A DNA stretch of 5,881 bases from CAMLKC01 sp035493555 (GTDB lineage: Bacteria; Patescibacteriota; Saccharimonadia; Saccharimonadales; Saccharimonadaceae), in contig DATJIC010000027.1 in the NCBI GenBank assembly GCA_035493555.1, forward strand, positions 1-5,881. Direction: 5' to 3'. Under the pieces are notes generated by a model. It did not search any database, had not been told where the DNA came from, and saw only the letters and a list, made by a program, of their open reading frames with translations. Positions 1 through 4,041 of this stretch are shown piece by piece. The first letter of the stretch is position 1. Each line of letters starts with the position of its first letter. Both the position numbers and the translations under genes were made by a program.

Positions 1-68
1 CCCGCAAATATATTGTTCATTTCGGCTTTGTCGTATTCCGACACGATATCAAACGAAAAAGTTGCCAT
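1..68 (-). CDS. yajQ: YajQ family (UPF0234) nucleotide-binding protein, N-terminal fragment
   Basis: Only the first 22 codons are in the window; the gene continues off the left edge. The translated start, MATFSFDIVSEYDKAEMNN, matches the opening of the YajQ/UPF0234 family, in which an FDIVSE strand followed by an acidic stretch and an N-rich helix start is diagnostic. Family members are small cytoplasmic proteins of about 160 residues with two ferredoxin-like domains. They bind nucleotides or nucleic acid, and some bind cyclic di-GMP; that is family knowledge and not visible here. The ATG is fixed by a strong AGGAGG 5 nt upstream (complement 74-79). The gene diverges from the GH3 gene at 133, and the two share a 64-nt promoter region. 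Confidence 0.85.
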   Translation of the reverse strand, partial: MATFSFDIVSEYDKAEMNNIFA

Positions 69-73
69 GTGAT

Positions 74-79
74 CCTCCT
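74..79 (-). promoter_or_regulatory. Shine-Dalgarno site of yajQ
   Basis: A perfect AGGAGG lies 5 nt from the yajQ ATG. It matters because the divergent GH3 gene a few bases away has no such site, so the two genes probably start translation by different routes. Confidence 0.8.
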
Positions 80-88
80 GTTTTCTTA

Positions 89-97
89 AGTATAACA
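89..97 (-). promoter_or_regulatory. Extended -10 promoter of yajQ
   Basis: On the minus strand the sequence reads TGT followed by TATACT, an extended -10 element. Transcription would start near position 82, giving a leader of roughly 14 nt that contains the AGGAGG. The expected -35 position (about 112-117) has no good hexamer and lies inside the inverted repeat at 102-120. Prediction from consensus only. Confidence 0.55.
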
Positions 98-101
98 AAT
101 G

Positions 102-120
102 CGCCGTACGGGTACCGGCG
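102..120. promoter_or_regulatory. Inverted repeat between divergent promoters, possible operator
   Basis: CGCCGTAC (102-109) and GTACCGGCG (112-120) are reverse complements except for one extra C in the right arm, with a 2-nt centre. The repeat fills the spacer just upstream of the GH3 -10 box and covers the expected -35 position of yajQ. A protein bound here would block both promoters. With so short a centre it is more likely a protein-binding dyad than an RNA hairpin. No regulator is identified. Confidence 0.4.
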
Positions 121-126
121 TATAAT
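121..126 (+). promoter_or_regulatory. TATAAT -10 box of the GH3 gene, probably leaderless
   Basis: A perfect TATAAT ends only 6 nt before the ATG at 133. With the usual 6-8 nt distance from -10 to transcription start, the mRNA would begin at or next to the A of the start codon. No Shine-Dalgarno sequence precedes the ATG, which fits leaderless translation. I see no convincing -35 at 15-18 nt spacing. Confidence 0.6.
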
Positions 127-132
127 ACAGGT

Positions 133-1260
133 ATGAAGAAACTGCTTATTGCCGCTGCCACTATTTTGGCTGTTGCGGGGGCGTTGTTTGTGTACCGTCA
201 GCAGGCCCAGGCACCCGAACACCACGCCAAGGAGACGCCCGCGCTATCATATGTGGACGCGGCATTGTCCCGCATGAGCCTGCGCGATAAGGTAGCGAGC
301 CTGTTGGTGATGAACAGAGATGGCACCGATCCCGCGGCGCTTTCGGCCTTTATGGATACCTACCGGCTGGGTGGGTTTATTTTAATGGGCGAAAACATGC
401 CTGCAACCGACGAAAAACTACTGCAGATAACCAGCGCGTTAAAGGGCGGTGATACAAAATTACCCCGCCTCGTTGCGGTGGACGAAGAGGGCGGCACGGT
501 AAAGCGGCTACTAGGCGACAATTATTTGAGCGCACACGAACTAAAAAATCTTCCTGTCAATAAAACGGCGCAGGCATTTGTGGCTCGGTCGAACATGGTA
601 GCCTCGGTTGGCATTACGCTGAATTTTGGTGTTGTTGCCGATACGACCGCCGATAAAAAGTCATTTATCTATGACCGCGTGCTGGGAACCACCCCTGCGT
701 CTGCATCGGTACGGGTCGCTGCTGCCGTCGAGGCAAGTAAGGGCCGGACGTTAACCACGCTCAAGCATTTTCCCGGGCACGGCGAGACCGAAGCGGATTC
801 GCATCATACCGTTCCAACGGCGCCACTTGCCTACGCGGATTGGCTGGTTCGCGACGAGCCTCCTTTTAAAGCAGGTATTGATGCCGGTGCGGATGTCGTT
901 ATGATGGGGCATTTACGCTATTCTTCGGTGGATTCTTTGCCTGCGAGCCTTTCTAAAAAGTGGCATGATATTTTGCGCCATGACCTTGGCTTTAAAGGGG
1001 CTATTATTACCGATGCAATGGGAATGTTACCGGCCTCGGGAGACAAAAGCTTTGCCGATCCTGTAAAGACGGCCGTCGCCGCACTCAATGCCGGTAATAC
1101 AATGCTGCTATATGTTATTAATCCCGCAAAAACACCGGCAGTTTTAATAGATGGCATCGTTGCTGCCGCCGAGCGGGGTGACATACGCGAGTCGGTTATT
1201 ACCGACGATGCAAAAGCTGCACTAGAACTAAGAAGCAGGAGCGCTGGTTTGCCAAAATAG
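133..1260 (+). CDS. Membrane-anchored glycoside hydrolase family 3 protein, NagZ-like beta-N-acetylhexosaminidase
   Basis: The 375-residue product fits the single-domain GH3 class that removes N-acetylglucosamine from peptidoglycan or chitin fragments. Residues 3-20 form a hydrophobic segment after MKK, giving a signal anchor or uncleaved signal peptide, so the enzyme probably acts outside the membrane. The NagZ hallmark KHFPGHG is at 211-217, followed by D222-S223-H224, the Asp-His dyad used as general acid/base in this family. The likely nucleophile is D294 in IITDAMGM. The substrate-side motif is VDEEGGTVKR (116-125), where typical NagZ has EGGRVQR, so the usual Arg is Thr. NF(G)VVAD (164-170) matches the conserved NFAPVxD segment. 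There is no C-terminal fibronectin or alpha/beta sandwich domain, as expected for NagZ. Its likely role is peptidoglycan turnover or host-wall attack, but substrate specificity is not shown by sequence. The start is the only ATG downstream of the promoter. Confidence 0.85.
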   Translation: MKKLLIAAATILAVAGALFVYRQQAQAPEHHAKETPALSYVDAALSRMSLRDKVASLLVMNRDGTDPAALSAFMDTYRLGGFILMGENMPATDEKLLQITSALKGGDTKLPRLVAVDEEGGTVKRLLGDNYLSAHELKNLPVNKTAQAFVARSNMVASVGITLNFGVVADTTADKKSFIYDRVLGTTPASASVRVAAAVEASKGRTLTTLKHFPGHGETEADSHHTVPTAPLAYADWLVRDEPPFKAGIDAGADVVMMGHLRYSSVDSLPASLSKKWHDILRHDLGFKGAIITDAMGMLPASGDKSFADPVKTAVAALNAGNTMLLYVINPAKTPAVLIDGIVAAAERGDIRESVITDDAKAALELRSRSAGLPK

Positions 1261-1290
1261 GCTGCCCGCAGGCCGTACGCATAAGAAAGA

Positions 1291-1299
1291 TGTTATAAT
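1291..1299 (+). promoter_or_regulatory. Extended -10 promoter (TGT-TATAAT) of the AI-2E transporter gene
   Basis: TGT plus a perfect TATAAT lies in the 48-nt gap after the GH3 stop. The box ends 9 nt before the ATG at 1309, so the transcript would start 0-3 nt before the start codon, with no room for a Shine-Dalgarno site and none visible. No good -35 is present, which is normal for extended -10 promoters. The 8-mer GCCGTACG at 1272-1279 also occurs upstream of the GH3 promoter (103-110). Confidence 0.6.
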
Positions 1300-1308
1300 G
1301 ACTTCATT

Positions 1309-2442
1309 ATGAAAACACGGATAGAAATAGATACAAAGACATTCGTGCGCTTTTGGTTGGTGGTGATTGGTTTTATCTTTGCCATTCTGGCAATTTACAG
1401 CGCTCGCACGGCGCTAATCCTATTGGGAATCGCCTTTTTCCTGGCGCTCGCCTTAAATGCACCGGTAACGTATTTGGCAAAGTACCTTCCTGGTAAAAGC
1501 CGTGTTGGCGGAACGGCAATCGCCTATGTGCTGGTGCTTTTAGTACTAGGTGCCTTCGCCTTCCTTATTGTTCCCCCTATTGTCCAGCAAACCGCTAAGT
1601 TTGGCGAGACGGTTCCTGGGCTGATTGACAGCGTTACCAAGCAGTGGCATGGCGTGAACACGTTTGTTGATAAGTATCATTTGCAGCCGCAGGTTGAAAG
1701 TGTCGTTAACTCTATTAAGCATACAACTTCCGTCTGGGCTTCTGATGCCGGCAAAAACTTGGTGGCTGGGCTGGGCTCGGTTGCGGCAACGTTCGCCTCC
1801 ACGTTGTTGGTACTCGTTCTTAGCTTCCTGATGCTTGTTGAAGGTCCAATGTGGCTCGAGCGTCTGTGGGGTGTGTATAACGACGAGGAGCGCATGAAGC
1901 GGCATCGTAATCTCGTTCACCGTATGTATACGGTTGTAACGGGGTATGTGACAGGCCAGCTGACCGTTTCGGGTATTGGCGCGGCGCTTGCCGGTCTGGT
2001 GGTGTTTATTCTTAGCCTGTTTATCCAAGGTGTCCCAAGTAATCTGGCGCTTCCAACCGTTGCTATTGCCTTTACGCTTTCACTTATTCCTATGTTCGGC
2101 GCAACAATCAGCGGGATTATCATTTCTCTGCTGCTTGTACTGAACAATGTTTCGGCGGGAATCATTTTTGCAGTGTACTTTATTGTGTACCAGCAAATTG
2201 AAAACAACTTCATCTCACCAACTATCCAATCCAGGAAGCTGGAGCTCTCGGCACTGACTGTTCTTGCCTCGGTAACGATCGGACTGTACGTATTTGGACT
2301 GGCGGGCGGTATTATTTCTATCCCTATTGCTGGCTGTATAAAAGTGCTGCTTGACGATTACCTCGAGCGTGCCCGCGAAAATCGTAAAAAGAGCGAACGC
2401 CCCATTGCTAAAATTGTAAATAAAATCCGCAACGAAGTATAA
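1309..2442 (+). CDS. AI-2E family transporter (PF01594-type permease)
   Basis: This 377-residue polytopic membrane protein has the layout of the AI-2E/PerM family. Two helices sit near residues 13-32 and 34-52, and a third at about 68-90. A largely soluble amphipathic stretch follows (about 92-150), then a helix at about 155-177 and a closing block of helices from about 212 to 345. Family signatures are visible: GYVTGQL (212-218), SLIPMFGA (258-265) and QQIENNFISPTIQSRKLELSAL (295-316), corresponding to the usual QQxExNxIxPxI segment. The C-terminus (350-377) is cytoplasmic-like and strongly charged. Proven substrates in the family differ (autoinducer-2 export in some, Na+/H+ antiport in others), so the substrate here is unknown. 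It follows the GH3 gene by 48 nt but has its own promoter-like box, so co-regulation is possible and not required. Length is typical. Confidence 0.9.
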   Translation: MKTRIEIDTKTFVRFWLVVIGFIFAILAIYSARTALILLGIAFFLALALNAPVTYLAKYLPGKSRVGGTAIAYVLVLLVLGAFAFLIVPPIVQQTAKFGETVPGLIDSVTKQWHGVNTFVDKYHLQPQVESVVNSIKHTTSVWASDAGKNLVAGLGSVAATFASTLLVLVLSFLMLVEGPMWLERLWGVYNDEERMKRHRNLVHRMYTVVTGYVTGQLTVSGIGAALAGLVVFILSLFIQGVPSNLALPTVAIAFTLSLIPMFGATISGIIISLLLVLNNVSAGIIFAVYFIVYQQIENNFISPTIQSRKLELSALTVLASVTIGLYVFGLAGGIISIPIAGCIKVLLDDYLERARENRKKSERPIAKIVNKIRNEV

Positions 2443-2464
2443 AACAGTGCGGTAAAAGTGAACA

Positions 2465-2497
2465 ATGCCCCGCCTGAAAAACTTCCGGACGGGGCAT
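2465..2497. terminator. Hairpin between convergent genes, possible bidirectional terminator
   Basis: ATGCCCCG (2465-2472) pairs perfectly with CGGGGCAT (2490-2497), and CC/GG pairs extend it inward past a bulged A. It lies 22 nt after the transporter stop and 22 nt after the stop of the convergent minus-strand gene, so it could serve both. There is no proper U-tract on the plus side; on the minus side a loosely T-rich stretch follows. It is therefore a hairpin with terminator position but imperfect terminator sequence. Confidence 0.5.
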
Positions 2498-2519
2498 GTT
2501 CGTACGCTGATGGAGCCAC

Positions 2520-2711
2520 TTAAACGGCCTCCTCTTCCTCGGAATCAGGGTGGGCCTGTGCGGGCGCCGTAGGGGGAGTCGGGTGTTGCCGTGACCACTG
2601 GTCGTTGAACGCCTCGCGTTCCGCCTGGGATGCGGCAGCTTGCGCCGCGTACCTGTCCCTGTGGGGCGGCTTGCCTTTTTGCCTGGCGCGCCGCTGTCCT
2701 CCCTTTGGCAT
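2520..2711 (-). CDS. Small charge-polarised hypothetical protein (63 aa)
   Basis: I do not recognise a family. The start at 2711 is chosen because AAGGAGG lies 5 nt upstream; an in-frame ATG at 2771 would add 20 residues but lacks a ribosome site and lies upstream of the probable promoter. The product begins with a very basic segment (MPKGGQRRARQKGKPPHRDR, 1-20). A short alanine- and glutamine-rich stretch with helix potential follows (21-40), then a Pro/Ala-rich linker (43-55), and it ends in an acidic tail, DSEEEEAV. It has no hydrophobic segment, cysteine or enzyme motif. Such a profile suggests a disordered, possibly nucleic-acid- or ribosome-associated protein, but that is inference. GC content is about 68%, well above neighbouring housekeeping genes. 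The strong SD and the dedicated promoter region support a real gene. Confidence 0.6.
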   Translation of the reverse strand: MPKGGQRRARQKGKPPHRDRYAAQAAASQAEREAFNDQWSRQHPTPPTAPAQAHPDSEEEEAV

Positions 2712-2737
2712 GTTCGCCTCCTTCGGTCGTACGAACA
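2711..2737 (-). promoter_or_regulatory. Ribosome-site hairpin upstream of the 63-residue gene
   Basis: In the minus-strand transcript TGTTCG (2732-2737) pairs with CGAACA (2711-2716), forming a 6-bp stem whose 15-nt loop contains the whole Shine-Dalgarno AAGGAGG (2717-2723). The stem ends on the A of the start codon. Such a fold could present or modulate the ribosome site, but the stem is short. Confidence 0.35.
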
Positions 2738-2743
2738 GTAGTC

Positions 2744-2757
2744 TTATGATATCACAA
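2744..2757. promoter_or_regulatory. Near-palindrome overlapping the probable promoter of the 63-residue gene
   Basis: TTATGATATCACAA is a 14-bp dyad with one mismatched pair, built around the perfect 8-mer TGATATCA. It sits where the -10 region of the minus-strand gene is expected; TATCAT or CATAAG within it are candidate -10 boxes, and a TTGCTT about 17 nt upstream of CATAAG could be the -35. An operator overlapping the promoter is plausible. No regulator is known. Confidence 0.35.
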
Positions 2758-2795
2758 GGCACTAAAAGCAAATTGCAGCAAATAGTGGATATGGA

Positions 2796-2816
2796 AGCAC
2801 CCTCAGTTGAGGGGCT
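2796..2816 (-). terminator. Stem-loop downstream of the 140-residue gene, weak terminator candidate
   Basis: AGCACCCTC (2796-2804) and GAGGGGCT (2809-2816) form a stem of about 8 bp with one bulge and an AGTT loop. It lies 57 nt beyond the stop of the minus-strand gene at 2873 and before the promoter of the 63-residue gene, where a terminator is expected. No U-tract follows, so confidence is low. The rest of the 161-nt gap between the two small genes holds the promoter and leader signals listed separately and an orphan SD-like CGAGAGGAG (complement 2834-2842). Confidence 0.3.
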
Positions 2817-2872
2817 CCCGGTTTAAGGGGTGTCTCCTCTCGTGAGGGTGTTGGTGTACCCGAGCAGTGGGG

Positions 2873-3295
2873 TTACCACTCGATGAAGGTGCCGTTCACG
2901 CTGCCGCAGCCGCTGGTCGGACCCCAGAGCACATCGAGCACGAAGTTGTCGGGCATGATGAGATCGTGGAGGTGGACTAGGGTGACGATGGCGTCGAACA
3001 TGCGGTCGCGGATCTGAACGCGCTCGGTGGCGTTCGGCGGCTCCTCGCTGAGCTGGACCTTGATCCACAGGTCGGCGACGTTGATGTCGTCCGGGCCGTA
3101 GCGGTGGAACTGCACCTGCACGCCGTTTTCGGGCGTGTGGTCGCCCATGCCGAACGCCGCGCTGTTGTGCGCGAAGACCGTGACCAGCTCGGGGCCGAGG
3201 GTTCGCCGGACGAGAACGTCGGTTGAGGTGACGGTGCCACCGCCGATCTTCTTGAACTGGAACCCGGGCCGCTGAGTGATATCAATGAGCGGCAT
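2873..3295 (-). CDS. Hypothetical protein (140 aa), possible divergent tautomerase-superfamily member
   Basis: No family is recognised with certainty. The ORF is open from an ATG at 3343 (156 aa), but I choose the ATG at 3295. AGAGGAG lies 6 nt before it (complement 3302-3308), while the upstream ATG has only an AGTAGG touching the start codon. From 3295 the protein begins MPLIDITQ, a short hydrophobic strand after Met-Pro, as in tautomerase enzymes that use Pro1 as catalytic base. A strand (ADLWIKVQL), a helix (TERVQIRDRMFDAIVTLV) and a final strand region ending NGTFIEW follow. This would suit the second beta-alpha-beta unit of that fold. No signal peptide or membrane segment is seen. GC content is about 65% by hand count over 2881-3300, against about 50-53% in cysS, so transfer from a GC-rich donor is possible. 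The tautomerase idea rests on pattern only. Confidence 0.7.
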   Translation of the reverse strand: MPLIDITQRPGFQFKKIGGGTVTSTDVLVRRTLGPELVTVFAHNSAAFGMGDHTPENGVQVQFHRYGPDDINVADLWIKVQLSEEPPNATERVQIRDRMFDAIVTLVHLHDLIMPDNFVLDVLWGPTSGCGSVNGTFIEW

Positions 3296-3301
3296 GTGCC
3301 A

Positions 3302-3308
3302 CTCCTCT
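3302..3308 (-). promoter_or_regulatory. Shine-Dalgarno site deciding the start of the 140-residue gene
   Basis: AGAGGAG lies 6 nt before the ATG at 3295 and lies within the longer ORF that opens at 3343. Its presence argues that the shorter form, with proline as the second residue, is the one made. Confidence 0.6.
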
Positions 3309-3363
3309 CGGGGTACGATACGGACCTGCCGCTTCAGACTCATCCTACTGTTTGAGTATTAAT

Positions 3364-3392
3364 ATTATAGCATAAAAATTAAAAATAAGCAA
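3364..3392 (-). promoter_or_regulatory. Promoter of the 140-residue gene (TTGCTT-17-TATAAT, extended -10)
   Basis: On the minus strand a TTGCTT (3387-3392) is followed by a 17-nt AT-rich spacer ending in TGC and then a perfect TATAAT (3364-3369). Transcription would begin near 3357, giving a leader of about 60 nt to the ATG at 3295. It lies just after the stop of the 7-TM gene, and the T-rich spacer may also act as a weak termination region for that operon. This is the best-looking promoter in the window. Confidence 0.65.
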
Positions 3393-3413
3393 TATCGCTG
3401 GGACGCGCACGGA

Positions 3414-4007
3414 CTATTCGGTAATTGTCGCCCCATATGACGGGTTGTTTGTCCGCTTGCTGCCAAGCCACGACGCGCCCATAACACCCAGGCCCATTAC
3501 TATAAGTGCTACCGGGTAGGCGTACAGGATTAACGACGCGTTCTTTCCTATGGCAATAACCCCAATCATTCCGGCAAGTGCGATAAGTGCCCACATAATA
3601 AGCGTTTCGCTGCCGGGTTGTTTGTATACCTTGCGCATAGTAAGAATAACCCCCGAAGCCTCTACGGCAATAAGGAGAATGATGGTGAGGTCTGCGCTTC
3701 GGATAAAATACCAAGCTGTTAGTACGGCGCACACGCTTAACAGAACCAGGCTGTTCTCTTTAGTGAATCCTCCTGTTCCGTAACGGTACGAGAGTATGTT
3801 TATTGCTATAACTGCGAGTAATTGTAGGCCGATCAGCCACAGGGAGCCGGCAGTTCCTACGCTCAACTGTGCGCAGAATAATGCCGCGTATTCAAGCAGC
3901 CATATGAGCCACGATGCCCTGTCTGGTTTGGTTGTACCCTTTAAAATATCGCGGATATACGGCGCGTATCCGATAGCTCCAACAACACCAGCAATAACGC
4001 CCAACAA
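3414..4007 (-). CDS. Seven-helix membrane protein, SWEET/PQ-loop-like
   Basis: This 197-residue protein is almost entirely hydrophobic, with about seven predicted helices near residues 3-17, 32-50, 54-72, 86-103, 107-124, 135-153 and 157-178. A short polar tail ends the protein. The first helix leads into YAPYIRDILKGTTKPDRASW (14-33), which resembles PQ-loop and SWEET-type repeats: a proline-containing helix, a basic loop, then SW. A second, weaker copy appears at about 118-140 (MRKVYKQPGSETLIMW), consistent with a 3+1+3 helix SWEET-like architecture. Such proteins move small solutes such as sugars or amino acids, but the substrate here is unknown. No ATG is available in frame; translation probably starts at TTG (4007), 7 nt after AGGGGGG (complement 4015-4021), because a stop codon lies upstream in frame. 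It follows cysS by 34 nt on the same strand and is probably co-transcribed. Confidence 0.75.
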   Translation of the reverse strand: MLGVIAGVVGAIGYAPYIRDILKGTTKPDRASWLIWLLEYAALFCAQLSVGTAGSLWLIGLQLLAVIAINILSYRYGTGGFTKENSLVLLSVCAVLTAWYFIRSADLTIILLIAVEASGVILTMRKVYKQPGSETLIMWALIALAGMIGVIAIGKNASLILYAYPVALIVMGLGVMGASWLGSKRTNNPSYGATITE

Positions 4008-4014
4008 ATGTCTG

Positions 4015-4027
4015 CCCCCCTTTTTTT
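4015..4027 (-). promoter_or_regulatory. A7G6 homopolymer run forming the ribosome site of the 7-TM gene
   Basis: The minus strand reads seven A then six G immediately upstream of the TTG start, and the G run is the only SD-like sequence. Homopolymers of this kind slip during replication or transcription, so run length could alter SD strength and spacing. Whether it varies cannot be told from one sequence. Confidence 0.4.
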
Positions 4028-4041
4028 CTCAAATCTAGGCT

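Larger units (their letters stand above)
2497..2737. repeat. 10-bp perfect inverted repeat flanking the 63-residue gene
   Basis: TGTTCGTACG at 2497-2506 and its exact reverse complement CGTACGAACA at 2728-2737 bracket the small minus-strand gene at 2520-2711. The match stops after exactly 10 bp on both sides. The left copy abuts the hairpin and the right copy lies in the leader of the gene. It could mark the ends of an inserted cassette or be a pair of binding sites. Because CGTACG is itself palindromic, part of the match is less surprising than a random 10-mer. No flanking target duplication is seen. Confidence 0.3.

Noticed and set aside
1298..1312. Mini-ORF ATG-ACT-TCA-TTA-TGA overlapping the transporter start
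   Set aside because: Its ATG overlaps the -10 box, so it would not be on the predicted transcript.
1546..2028. 160-residue minus-strand ORF and shorter ones inside the transporter gene
   Set aside because: They lie antisense to a clear AI-2E transporter, have no recognisable domain or ribosome site, and are low-complexity in composition.
2605..2826. 73-residue plus-strand ORF opposite the 63-residue gene
   Set aside because: No SD before its ATG, and its cysteine- and proline-rich translation looks like the antisense of the GC-rich gene; the opposite strand has a strong SD and promoter.
2977..3285. 102-residue Ser/Arg/Thr-rich minus-strand ORF overlapping the 140-residue gene
   Set aside because: The composition is typical of a shifted frame in GC-rich DNA; the other frame has balanced composition, an SD and strand/helix patterning.
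3379..3732. 117-residue Arg/Tyr-rich minus-strand ORF overlapping the 7-TM gene
   Set aside because: It is a frame-shifted shadow of the membrane protein; the biased Tyr/Arg composition and lack of an SD argue against coding.
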